Positions 34,654 through 45,880 of a stretch of DNA of 64,000 bases are shown here, piece by piece. The notes beneath the pieces were generated by a model. That model was not told where the DNA came from and ran no database searches. It saw only the letters and a program-made list of their open reading frames with translations. A program made the translations under genes and the position numbers. Within the stretch, counting starts at the first letter, position 1, and every line of letters starts with the position of its first letter. Source of the stretch: Osmia lignaria lignaria (Eukaryota > Arthropoda > Insecta > Hymenoptera > Megachilidae); NCBI RefSeq assembly GCF_051020975.1, contig NC_135045.1, forward strand, positions 4,218,501 through 4,282,500, read 5' to 3'.

Positions 34654-36629
34654 AACGCGTTACAGAGGTAGAGACACGAGCCGGTCTGCACGAAGGTGTA
34701 TGCACCAGGGTTGAACGGACATGGCCGCGGGGAAGATTCGTAAATTTACGCACGCCAACCACGATAACCACCGGTTCGTACACTTATCTCACCGAATTCA
34801 TCAATTTATTCCGCTCTTAATCAGAATCAAAGGAATCGTAACGATCGCGGACGCGTTTCTCCGGCTCCGCAATTACGGTATCAATGTTACCGGTGTGCCT
34901 TCCGATACGGTTCAATTAATTGAGCAATTTATGAACAGACCACACATCTTTCTATCTAAAGGAAACGGAATCGGAGCTGCGGATAACCATGGGGTAATGG
35001 GTGCTTCAAACACAGAATTGCATATACCGAGCTTACATTGCTCGATACTGTATATCATTTTTAGAATTTACTTATTTCAAATTGGTTAGTAGATAAATAA
35101 CGGATAGAGAAGGTTGACTAACCTTAGTTAGCCAGCTGCAATTAACTCTGAAAGTCGGAACACTCTTTCCGAACGCTCGTGAGAATCGATCTAGTTTCGA
35201 TCTACCTTAATTACTAATGTAATTAGTAATATCAGTAATAGCAGTTAAAGAACGGCGTATCGTTTTTGTTCGGACACGAAACTGTCTTTCGAAATAAAAC
35301 GGAAAAGGAGGATGGTAGAAAAAAGAAAACAGGTTCGCGAAACACACTATACGGGTGATAATAACGACTAGCGCGTTGCGAGATGCTGGTGTAATGCTTT
35401 TAATTTATGCTAAACAACCTTATATGGAACGGTAATCTCATTGACCCCGAACCGGGCCTGTAACCTGTATTCTTCGTCTAATGCTTTACAAATTTTTCTG
35501 CTGACAAGAGAAATAACGTCGTACCGTTACACCACCTTTAATGCTACTTTTAATTATAATCTATAATTGACTATTGTTTGCAGCGAGGTCAAGTTAACCA
35601 TTTTAACGAGAACTCGCGTGTCTGTATGTCAGGTTACAAGGCTAGTATGTAACGAGTTAATGGAAGGTTGACGTTTTTAACCGAGATAGGCTTTTGAAAT
35701 AATTCCGTAACTATTGACACTGATAGTTTGGAGACTTTAAACTTGCCATTAACTCGTCGACCAGCCTATCTTTGCGTAACACATTTCCCTCGTTTTTGGG
35801 ACAAAATTTACAGAGTGTATTATTTTAATTCAACTGAGGATCTTATATCCTTATATTTGAATCCATTAAATCCGTGTACGTATACGTACATCGTAAGCCG
35901 GGATGCTCTCCTTGTCCCGAACGATGGGCGAGCTGTTCCTCGGGGCCATCAGTGCCATTTTTCCTGAAAAATATCAACAAAGCACCGTTCTCCGCTGATT
36001 TTCCACCTGCTACTGTTCGAAGCGTTTCGCGTCGCCTTTCTCGGTCACCAGCTGAATATCCCTAATTTCCCGCATCTCTCGTTTTCCTTCGGTGAACCTT
36101 GCTTTCCCTCTCGAATAATAGTCGAAAGATCACGAACGGACCTCTATCCACCGTCACGAAATCACACTTGCAGTAGTTTTTCTCCTTTCGAAAGGAACAC
36201 CAACCGTGTCACAAGTGAACTTTGATTTTTCTTTCATTGAAGAATCGGAGCGACGAGCACATGGTACAAAGAAAACATCGTCTCCATGCGGTAGGTATTT
36301 ACACCACACTTTTCAAGCGAATCATCTTTAAATCAATTCTGAGCACCCATAAACGATCCAAGATTTCAGTTAGAACCTCGTCAATCACCGCTTTATAGAG
36401 ATTTCATTTATCGTTCGAATCGCTTCTAAATCAGCCCGAAGTGTATTCACCCTACGTTTAACACCTCCTAGAAGTCCATGTATCATCGTACGTATCAGTG
36501 ATCCGAGTTCAGTTCAGAAGAACATGATCCATAATGTCGATAGATCGAATGGATCGTGTTTCCAATATATGCACAGCGAATTGACGATATTATTCCAAGA
36601 CATCTGAACACTTTTTTTCTTCTCACCTG

Positions 36630-36893
36630 GGATGGATAAGAGCACGCGTCGCGATGCCGAGTCGAACGGTGCGGCTGCTCGAGGGGAAGCCCGGCCTGAT
36701 TGCGCAACCACTCGCTTCGAATCGCGGTAATTGCTCGCACGAGTTCTCTCGCGACCGCTAACGAGCTTTGCAACAGAGATAAAAAAGAGGGGGGACAGGT
36801 GAGAAAAGAGAGAACCGAAGGAAGAGCAACGCGGAGTACGTCCGACTCTGAACTGAACTGTTCTCCAGTTTGACTCGTCTGTTCGACTATCAC
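36630..36893 (-). other. Candidate alternative first exon of the WDR62-type gene
   Basis: A minus-strand segment ends at an excellent donor (ATCCCAG|GTGAGAAG) and is open in two frames. An initiator-like TCAGTT occurs near its 5' end (AACAGTTCAGTTCAG). The frame beginning ATG at 36893 ends in phase 0 at the donor, which would allow splicing to the exon at 28630. Its protein sequence resembles nothing in the family, so it could be an untranslated leader or chance. Confidence 0.2.
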
Positions 36894-37897
36894 ACATCCC
36901 CACTCTTGGTGGCTGCTAACCTACCTGCCACTTGCCAGGCCTCTTCTACCGATCGCCATTCGATTCTCCTTCTCCCTTCTTTTCATCCCTCTCCCTATTT
37001 TTCATTCGCTACCTTTTGTCAGAAATTTCAATGTAAGTGGGTCGCTAACACCCTGCTGACAGGAAAAATATCAGTAATTTCTGGGTTACCGGTGATCAAT
37101 CAGAAGGGGTTGCTCTGAAAGTTTTGAGAATTCAAGTGTGGGGTGGGAGGATTTTTTTTTTCATGTTTTGCAGACGGTGTTTGCAAAATGCAACAGCTGT
37201 TGAACGCAGCGTTTGATGATTCTATCAGCGAACTCTCGAAGCTTTCAGCGTTATTCGCGCGAAGCTTTTAGTATTGGAATCCCGACGCGAGGAGGAATTT
37301 TTTCCTTCTTTCTCTCATTGTCTCTGCTAAGTATTCAGCTGGGATCCATCGACATTCCATCTCGAAGCGGCGGCCAGCCGCGAGCTGGCACCCACGTGCG
37401 CATTTTTATCCACGGACGCTGTTTCGTGCTCCACCGTGTCTTTCAAAAACGATCGCCAGTACAATTTTCCATCCAACATGGAACATTCTCGGCCGCGTTT
37501 CTTTATACCGGAGTGTTACGTGGGCACCTCGCACTCGTCCTCGATCGCTAAGGTCGGCGAATACGAAATTTCCACCCACGTTTGTGAAACGATTTTCATT
37601 TCTCACGGTCGGCGGGCCTTTCGTAATCGTTTTTTAACAAACGACTCGGTTCATTCTTGAATTTCACGATGGATCACGAAGACTAAGGATTGTTTACTCG
37701 CATCGGAACGTGACGGAATTTCGTGCTGTCGATCACTCCGGGCAACGCGTTATTTATTAATCAGCGCGGCTGAAAAGTTGCTCGCGAGTCCGGTGAAATT
37801 CGCGAATAGCAGAACGACTATCGAATCAAAGGAAGAAAGTAAAACTCCGAAAGTGAGATCGCGATGGCAGATTGAAACGGTCTACGCAACTTGAATA

Positions 37898-37952
37898 TAC
37901 AGGCTGTTCTAAAAATGTAATCAATAGTGAACCTCTTTTGTGACACCCTGTA
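37898..37952. repeat. 55-bp foldback with TACAGGSTGT termini
   Basis: TACAGGCTGT at the left pairs with ACACCCTGTA at the right with one mismatch. Single copies of the same word occur at about 42162 (TACAGGGTGT) and about 58350 (ACACCCTGTA). They are probably ends of a decayed short element family. Confidence 0.5.
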
Positions 37953-38313
37953 GGTGCTCGAAAATCTTTCGGGCGAAAGTGAATCCACGATTTCGTGGAT
38001 TTCTTCTTGGAACGTGGGTGGCGAGCATACTTAAGTATAGTCTGGAGTCGGCTTTAACGAGATAACCAAATTACCTTTTCGTCGCCTCGTCACAATTGAC
38101 GTAATTCATTCGAACAACTACCACCGTCATCCGATGCTTTCTTTATCTGCTATGGGATGTATAATTTACAACTGAAAGATAGTAGAAGCTAGAGGAGTAT
38201 TCGAATAAACGCGATGAACTTTAAAGGACATACGCCGACGGACTTTCCTTTCGACGAAACGAAAAAATATAGCCGATCGAGTGACGCGCGAAAACGAATG
38301 ACGCGCCTCTGGC

Positions 38314-38336
38314 TAACGATTAACGATTAACGATTA
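38314..38336. repeat. (TAACGAT)n short tandem repeat
   Basis: Three tandem copies of a 7-bp unit within the large intron. Confidence 0.85.
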
Positions 38337-38867
38337 AACATTGTACGTCAATTGTCTGCGCGAAGCGATATGCAATCACCGGCCACGTATCGGTATGCAA
38401 ATTTTGATGATGTTACTTTAGCGGTTCACCGAAAACGTCGAGCGATTCGATTGCATCACCGAGCTGAATAACAGCGATGTGTTTTTTACGGACACGCCTT
38501 TATGGAAAACATTGTTAAACATACGTGCAATGGTAATTACGAAAGCAGGTTAAATAAAAAAAAATTTGATACATCGTTGCCTTTGGGCTCGAATATCGTT
38601 CAAGTTGTATAAATGCAGAAACATGCGAGTGGAGTGATTTTCGTAATCACTGATAAATAATATACAGAAACGTATCTGCCTTGAGTCACCGGCTTAGAGT
38701 AACAAAATTTATCTATCACGCCCGCAACTCCCACATTTTACAGCCGGGTATTATGAGTTTGAACAGTCAGGTGCCGAGGGATTACGGTAACTAAATCCTG
38801 TGTGAACGATAAAAGCCGTACGCTTTTATTTTTTTATTTAGGAACAGAAAAAAGCGTTTTGTCTCGG

Positions 38868-39264
38868 GATCGTCTGCCAGTGGGGCTGACGACAGGTTGA
38901 TGTGTATATGTGGGTTGATAACCCGCTCTGCCGTACCCATGCTATTGCTTATGCGGTGTTAAAGGGCGCAAATTGCGCTAAAAATAAATCCACTCCCCAG
39001 CAGCCACCACCCTCCAAGTGGCGCCGGGTATGGATAAACTGGCCAATTATCGTATCCGGGTACGGAAGACCCAATACTTGACTCGTCGGCGTAAGGAATC
39101 TTGATCCCTGCCCCAGACGCCTATAATCCCCCACTTTTTGGAACTCACGCCGGGGGACCACTAGCGAGAACGGAGACCAATTCCGCCGCCACCTGGCGGT
39201 CGTCGACCCGAACTAAGGGCGCCCGGAGAGACTCGCCGCCTTCCCTTTCCACTAAACGCCTACG
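38868..39264 (+). repeat. Dispersed repeat copy 3 (long form)
   Basis: The longest copy, near 400 bp. The head GGGATCGTCTGCCAGTGGGG and GCTGACGACAG are followed by about 220 bp absent from the other copies (38901-39130, with CGCTCTGCCGTACCCATGC). The shared core and the CTTTCCACTAAACGCCTACG end follow. It could be the full-length element, with the others internally deleted, or a copy carrying an insertion. Confidence 0.8.
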
Positions 39265-39881
39265 TTTAAGTTCGCTTAAGTTTCTTTTTCAATCCAAACG
39301 CCCTTTGTAATTATTAATGAACGCGTGATATTTATTAATGGTCGCAGCGACCGAGTATCCGAGAGTGTTAGGGGGAAAAATAAAAAGGCGTAAGTTGCAT
39401 CGGATCGCTATTTTGGTACTGGCGAGTATGCGACACGCTGGCAGTATCCGTAATCGATCGGACAACGAACTTGTGCACGGTGGTGTGTAAGAGAGAAGGA
39501 ACTCGAGCAAATTGACGGTGGAACGTCGCGCGACCAGAATGGAGCGAACGGATAATTAATTCAAGCACTGATCTTCGCATCCGTCCCGTGGAGGCAACGT
39601 CTCTTCCGCTTCCGCGCTCGGAAATCGCTTCGATGGCTCGTTATCGGCCGGGACTCGAGCTCCTTTAATTATGTATTCCCTCGGTGTCGCGAAATTTGGA
39701 CGAAACCGACGGTTTTATAGCCTGATAACGTTCCTATAATTGACTTTACACGTTTTGCACTCTGATTTTCGAATCAGAGATAAGAGATAAAGTTACGAGT
39801 ACAACTAATATTGTTAACCATTTTTTAAATTTTCTTTTGATAAAATGATTATCTAATTTTAAACAAGGTATTCTGTTTTAA

Positions 39882-39915
39882 CCGGTGTGCGAATACTTTT
39901 GCGATCCACTGTATA
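39882..39915. mobile_element. Tc1-like terminus fragment
   Basis: GTGTGCGAATACTTTTGCGA then TCCACTGTATATTG is nearly the reverse complement of the terminus seen at about 12146. No second terminus or transposase was found nearby, so it is a solo relic. Confidence 0.35.
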
Positions 39916-41420
39916 TTGTAATAACCCGTTCGAATTTAATTCTGGCAAGTTTCCAGTCATCGATATTGTTCAAGCTCGCGTCTCGGCAGACAAGTCGAGA
40001 ATAAAGAGCAGACAGGTCGCGTGATAAGAAGCAATTTCGTTAAAACCATCCTATGACGAGTAAAAGCCCGTGGTAGATAGGAAGGGCCGTGAAAGGGCTG
40101 ATAGCAAGCAGAGGTGTGTCTCTTATTAGCCATTAACCTGGGATGTAATAAACTCTAAAAGGTTTACCAAGCCATCCGGCGGGGATTAGAAAACGCCTCG
40201 CCTCCTGTATAAATTATTTCTATTCGCCCGAGATTTCGTATCAAAGCGGTAAAACGAGTTTATTAGAAAAATTTTATACAGATAATATCGTTAAATTAAA
40301 TGGCAAATAAGGCGAATCGCAGAGATCAAAAGATCGGATGTTAGAGCGTCGCGGAAGAATAACCGGTGTGCCGTACCGTTAGACAAAGCCGGAAGTTGTA
40401 CCTGGCGATGGCCATCCGATTCTGTCTGTTGCCAGCTTTTCAACAGCCATGTTCGATCAAACGAAGCATGTACGAAAGAAAAATCATGGGAAATTGAATT
40501 GCAGAGTTCGCGAGTCTCGAAAGAGCCTAACCCACTCGCTATTCCCAGCTGCCTTGAACTTATTTCTCGACCCAGTACACAATTGCATAACTTCCAATGC
40601 ACTCTCCTCCATTTATTCGCCACTTTCGAGGATGTCTAATTAATTGCAATCATTATACACATTTTCCTTCTCGTCGACACCGATTAGAAGACGGTGGAGT
40701 ATCTCGTCAGACGGTGAATGGCATTGGCCCTTAGAAGAAAAAGTAAAAGCAGAGGGTTCACGGGCTCAAGTGTGTCGAACTCGGTCAACGACCTGCACCA
40801 GCTGCGAGCAGTACACCTGTTTCACCGCTGCATCGTTAATGAATTTCTCCAACTTCTGATCGAACGTAAAACCAGTTCCAAATTCGAGACCAACTTCCCG
40901 TAATTGTAACCGATTCCGAAAGTAGGAAATACGTAATTTTGAACGAAACAATAGACACCTTTTAAACTGACTGCTGAATGTCAAGAGGCTCTTCAATTTA
41001 ACCGGAGTTTTAATTACGAATTTTACGGAAGCTCTTTTTCGAAGGTAACGAAATGCAACGGGTTTCAAAGCGGATTGTTAGGAGGAATAATAGAAAGCGA
41101 CAGAGTCGAGTTGCTCCGAAAAGATTAGCGAGGACAAACCGGTGAACAGCGCGCAGCTGATAATTCTCGCCTTTCCACCCACGCGTTCATTTACACACAA
41201 TCGTGATTTCGGAGCACGCGTGGGTGCGCTGGGACATGTTTCGGTCTACCGTCGAAATTTACCTTCAAAACTAACAGTCTAAATTATTTTTTTTTTTTTA
41301 ATTTTTAGTTAACTAAAGTGTGGGGTCAGAGAAATTAAAAATTATTTAAATTTTAGGCATCATTTTCAACAGCTTCCCTCAATTTCCAAAAATTCAGTAG
41401 CTCGAAAGGTATTAATTTTT

Positions 41421-41440
41421 AATAAAATAAAATAAAATAA
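41421..41440. repeat. (AATAA)n simple repeat
   Basis: Four units of a pentanucleotide in AT-rich intronic sequence. Confidence 0.85.
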
Positions 41441-43257
41441 TTAAAATAAGACATCAAATTAATTATCAACCTAGAGTGTAATAGTTTCTAATGTAACCGA
41501 AAGGAGGCGCCTGCCGTCATAATCTCTGATGCACAGTGTGCACTTGGTAAGGAAGATTGTCTGCTTATCGGCGACCACTTGTTTCAAACGATTCTAACGA
41601 TGCAGCACAATTTCTATAAATTGCAAATGCACTTTTCTATTATAATATCCTTGCGCAATTAGTTGCATCGAGGATCAATATTTTATATTCATTAATTTGT
41701 TTCTAAAAACATATTTATCTCATTAAAATTATTAGAATTCTTATACTGTGTTCAAAATTTAAAAAAAATTAATATATTCCAGTAAATCAGGTAGAGGTGA
41801 AGGAAGATGACAAAAGGTGTTACGCGAGAGACGATGCAACAAAGGTAAAGCGAACGCAACTCGATCCGCGAGAAGGAACTCCGTCGAGAGGGAAAGCGAC
41901 GAGCGAATTTTCTACAAACTCACCTCTCGAGATGCACTTGGAGGTGCAAGTGCAACGCGAATGCATACCTGGCTGCTTTGCCAAGGCGATCGAAACATAT
42001 CAGAAAGCGAAGCAACTATGATCGAGTGCTGGAAAAAAAGAGACTCTGGTGACGTCAATCCGGTGCAGCTGCATCGTCGAGGATGCATAATGCGCATCCG
42101 GCGTGCATCGAGAAATCGACACGCTCGAGCTACGACTATTGTCTCCGATTAATCTTGCATACAGGGTGTCTCAAAACCGATGTACCGAGTCAAGAAAATA
42201 TTTCCGACGTTCGCTTACCCTGTCCTGAATCCTGACGTTCTCCTGACCCCTTTTCAGGCTAGGAGCCCGCAGTACCTTGCTCGTAACTGGTGGTTCCATC
42301 ATGATGGTATCGCTTCTATCTCTCGTCAGGATTTCATTCCTGAAGGAGACACGATTCTCTCACTCCATATTCTGAAAAAAGAGAAAGAAACACGGGTTTC
42401 AGAGAAATCGTTCCAGCACAAAGAGCCTAAATGCGTCTAACTGTGCAAAAGTACCGTATTTCCAGCGACGGGTTAATTTTCAGAATAGAATCTAATTACA
42501 AGATAATGAACGACCATTACGGAAAGTTCGTAGAGGAGGAGGAGATGGGGAATCATCCTCGTGAATCGGGGATCCGCGTTCCCAGAGTCGTTCGCGAGGG
42601 ACAATCAAGGGGCGAGGTCGACATTCGAGGAATCCCTTGGCGAAGCTCCGACTCCTTCTACCTGTTCTCCTGCATTATCTTCCGTTAACTCGCCTGCATA
42701 CCGTTATCCATTCCACCAGCTGTACCGGTCGAGCTGGAATTCGCGCGTAGGTCTGCATCTCCCACGATCCAGAGACACCAACTCTCCCAACACCTTTACT
42801 TATACTCTTACTTTCGCCCTGCTGTGTTTACCGCTGATCCGTTTAACCACCCTACACCGCGTCACGCGATATCGCGTGGCGAACGCAGGCCGCGATAACG
42901 TCGACCGTGAATTATAAGAAACTTTTCCTACTATAGTAACCGAGAGAAGGGACACGGATACGGCTTCCATCGTCGCCAGAGAGCAGTCTAACGCGACACG
43001 AAATCAATAAAGCGCGATATTAACCCCTCGTTTCTTATAGCAACGTCAGCAAATGGTAAAGTCGACTACTATCCCGGAATTTTCGGGGCTGGATCCAAGA
43101 GGAGGAGACGAATCAAATTTCTATTATTCGCTCCATCGCCAACTTTTCAAGAAATATTAATTTCCTAGCATTGGGAAGCTTTGAATCTATCCTAGGTTGA
43201 AAGGAAACTTGCAAATCGCAAACTGGTCAACTGGGTTATCTTAAGACTGTCATACCG

Positions 43258-43399
43258 CAATTTGGAACTTCTATATAGTCAACCGCCAGCGAGAACACTG
43301 ATCCACAGATCATCTCGTCGCCACCTAGCGGTCCCCAGTACGGACCAAAGGTGTCCGGGGTGACAAAACCCTCTTCCCCTTTCACCAAATGCCTACAGT
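43258..43399 (+). repeat. Dispersed repeat copy 4 (diverged)
   Basis: Recognisable by TTTGGAACTTC, CCAGCGAGAACACTGATC, CGCCACCTAGCGGTC and the CCTTTCACCAAATGCCTAC end. It carries many substitutions, so it is an older insertion. The head is missing. Confidence 0.75.
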
Positions 43400-45227
43400 A
43401 GTATCGTAGTTTAGGTAATTTATATTTCTAAAGGCAAGAAGAGGGACATACAAAAGAGAAAGTGACGAAAACCAGACCCAAAGGGTTTTATTATACATTC
43501 TAATAAACTATATTCATTTACGTTACCATAGGATTAATGGTAAAAAAATGGCTAATTACTAGGAACGTCCTAGTACCTTGTCCGATAGGATTTACGAGCT
43601 GCAGAGGCGGACTGAAAGGTGCGAGCTGCGTGGTTAAACGCGTCTTTAACAGACCGTTGATGAGCTTTGTCCATTAATACGTATCCGATGTGCCGCGTTG
43701 CTACGATGTGAAGGAGCTGGCCGGTGGCCAAATATTCGAAAAATCGACGAGGACAAGGGAGCTCGCGGTATTTCGACGGGATCGGGTATCGTCGATTCGA
43801 TGAAAGTTAACGCTCTGTTCCTATGTTTCTACAGGCGGTACAAAATTTTCCGAGGTTAACGAGAGAAAAGGTGTCTCGAACGATACTAAAATTGTCAAGA
43901 AAATGTTGGGAAAAGGGATCGAGAAGGTTTCAACTTTGTGACTGTTCCCCTTTAATGCTCAGCTTCCCGTTTCTCGCTATCTCTTTCTAATGAAAGGGTG
44001 AAACTTGGCGAGCTTGTATATCGGCGATACAACGAGTACGGGCTCGGTATTTTATTTCCACGTTTGGCACAAGCTCAACAAATCCTCGCCCCTACACGAA
44101 AAACTACTAGTTAGGCTTCTGTTACCGATTCAGGGGCGACTTTCTTTTCAATCTGCATGCAATCGTTACCGCTTTAATAATACAGGAAAAAGAAAGAAAA
44201 AAAAAAAGAAGAAAAAGAATTTTTATACAAGGTTACAGTATTCGCGAGGAAACTTAATCAAACGCGTTACGCTTCTTTTCACGAATCATTGCCTTGGATA
44301 AATTCAAGGTGGAACTAATTACGAGGCATCGATCAAACGGTACGCCGTTCGAATGTCATCGATTGCCTATTCGTCATTGAACCCGTCCCTCATGGTAAAT
44401 GGTGCATCACCAAACTGTCCATTCTGTTCGTTCGGCAGACAGGTCGTTGCTCTAGATACGAAGCAAACCGAATACTTAATCGATTCGTTAGGCCAAATAA
44501 TAGTAGCTTGTTAATTTCAATAGAAACACGCGTATGCTCTTTAATGCGCGAGAAGGTCGAATTAGATCGATTTCCGTTGCGATTATAAATTGATCCATTG
44601 TTTTTCATCCGATCACTCGATACCTCGGCAGGAAATCGATTTTCAATAGCGTATCAATTATCAAATGTATCGATTTGATAGTTAGATTTACGAATTAGAT
44701 ATTCGCTCTGATTTCTAATGCGAAATCAAAAAATCTCTTCAAGATTTTAGGCTAGCTGTGAAACAAGTGTTAAAAAATCTCTTAATTAATCCCTTGTTCA
44801 AACCCACTTCGATCCGCTGGAAAGGAACATTCCGGAAGTAAGTTTCGCGTTGTTACGTAAAACAAGTACTGAGTGTCCGCGAACAGACGCGTCGCAACAG
44901 CTGCAAGGGAAGACGAACGCATCTTTCGTCTGGCCTGAATCAGTTTCGAACCGCGTGAAAGCGCAAGTGGTCGAAAAGCTCGGTGAAATTTCGGCATCCG
45001 GCGTTTCGCAATAAACACCGCGCGAAATCTCGTTTAAACGTCCCACGGCGATTGGCTAACGGGAAAAACACGCGGAATTACTACGACCGCCGCGATATTA
45101 CTTCATGGACCGGAACTTCTAGATCTCCCTATGAAAGCCGCTACGTTTCGTCTGCGTTTTCACCGGAACGCATTTGCATTCGTGGGACAGCGCCGGTGAA
45201 ATTCGATATACAAAGCTATCACACGTG

Positions 45228-45880
45228 GGAGTTATTGCGAATTTCCGAACAATTCGGTCGTTGCAAATATTCGCAAAATTTCGGGGAACATTTTGAGAAA
45301 GTGGAATATTATTATTACGGCTAATTTTAATTGGAGGATTCTTAGGGAGTGCAAATTTGGGAATTATTGCGAATTTGCAAACAATTCGGTCGTTGCAAAT
45401 ATTCGCAAAATTTCGAGGAATATTTTGAGAAAGTGGAATATTATTAATAAGGCTAATTTCAATTGGAGGATTCTTAGGGAGTGCAAATTTGGGAATTATT
45501 GCGAATTTGCAAACAATTCGGTCGTTGCAAATATTCCCAAAATTTCGGGGAATATTTTGAGAAAGTGGAATATTATTAATACGGCTAATTTCAATTGGAG
45601 GATTCTTAGGGAGTGCAAATTTGGGAATTATTGCGAATTTGCAAACAATTCGGTCGTTGCAAATATTCCCAAAATTTCGGGGAATATTTTGAGAAAGTGG
45701 AATATTATTAATACGGCTAATTTTAATTGGAAGATTCTTAGGGTGCGCAAATTATTGCGAATTTGCAAACAATTCGGTCATTGCAAATATTCGCAAAATT
45801 TCGGGGAATATTTTGAGAAAGTGGAATATTATTAATACGGCTAATTTTAATTGGAAGATTCTTAGGGAGCGCAATCTTCT
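45228..45880. repeat. Minisatellite with a 132-bp period
   Basis: The landmark GTGGAATATTATTA starts at 45301, 45433, 45565, 45697 and 45821, so four intervals give 132, 132, 132 and 124 bp. Copies are very similar, with a few substitutions and one 8-bp deletion in the last. Because 132 is a multiple of three, a 180-codon plus-strand frame stays open (45293-45835). Its predicted peptide only repeats a 44-residue unit and has no splice or start context, so it is not called a gene. Confidence 0.95.

Noticed and set aside
36514..36903. 129-residue minus-strand frame as a WDR62 exon
   Set aside because: It leaves the donor at 36630 in phase 1, which does not match the phase-0 exon at 28630. Only a leader or the other frame could work.
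45293..45835. A 180-residue plus-strand protein
   Set aside because: It is the translation of a 132-bp tandem repeat whose length is a multiple of three.
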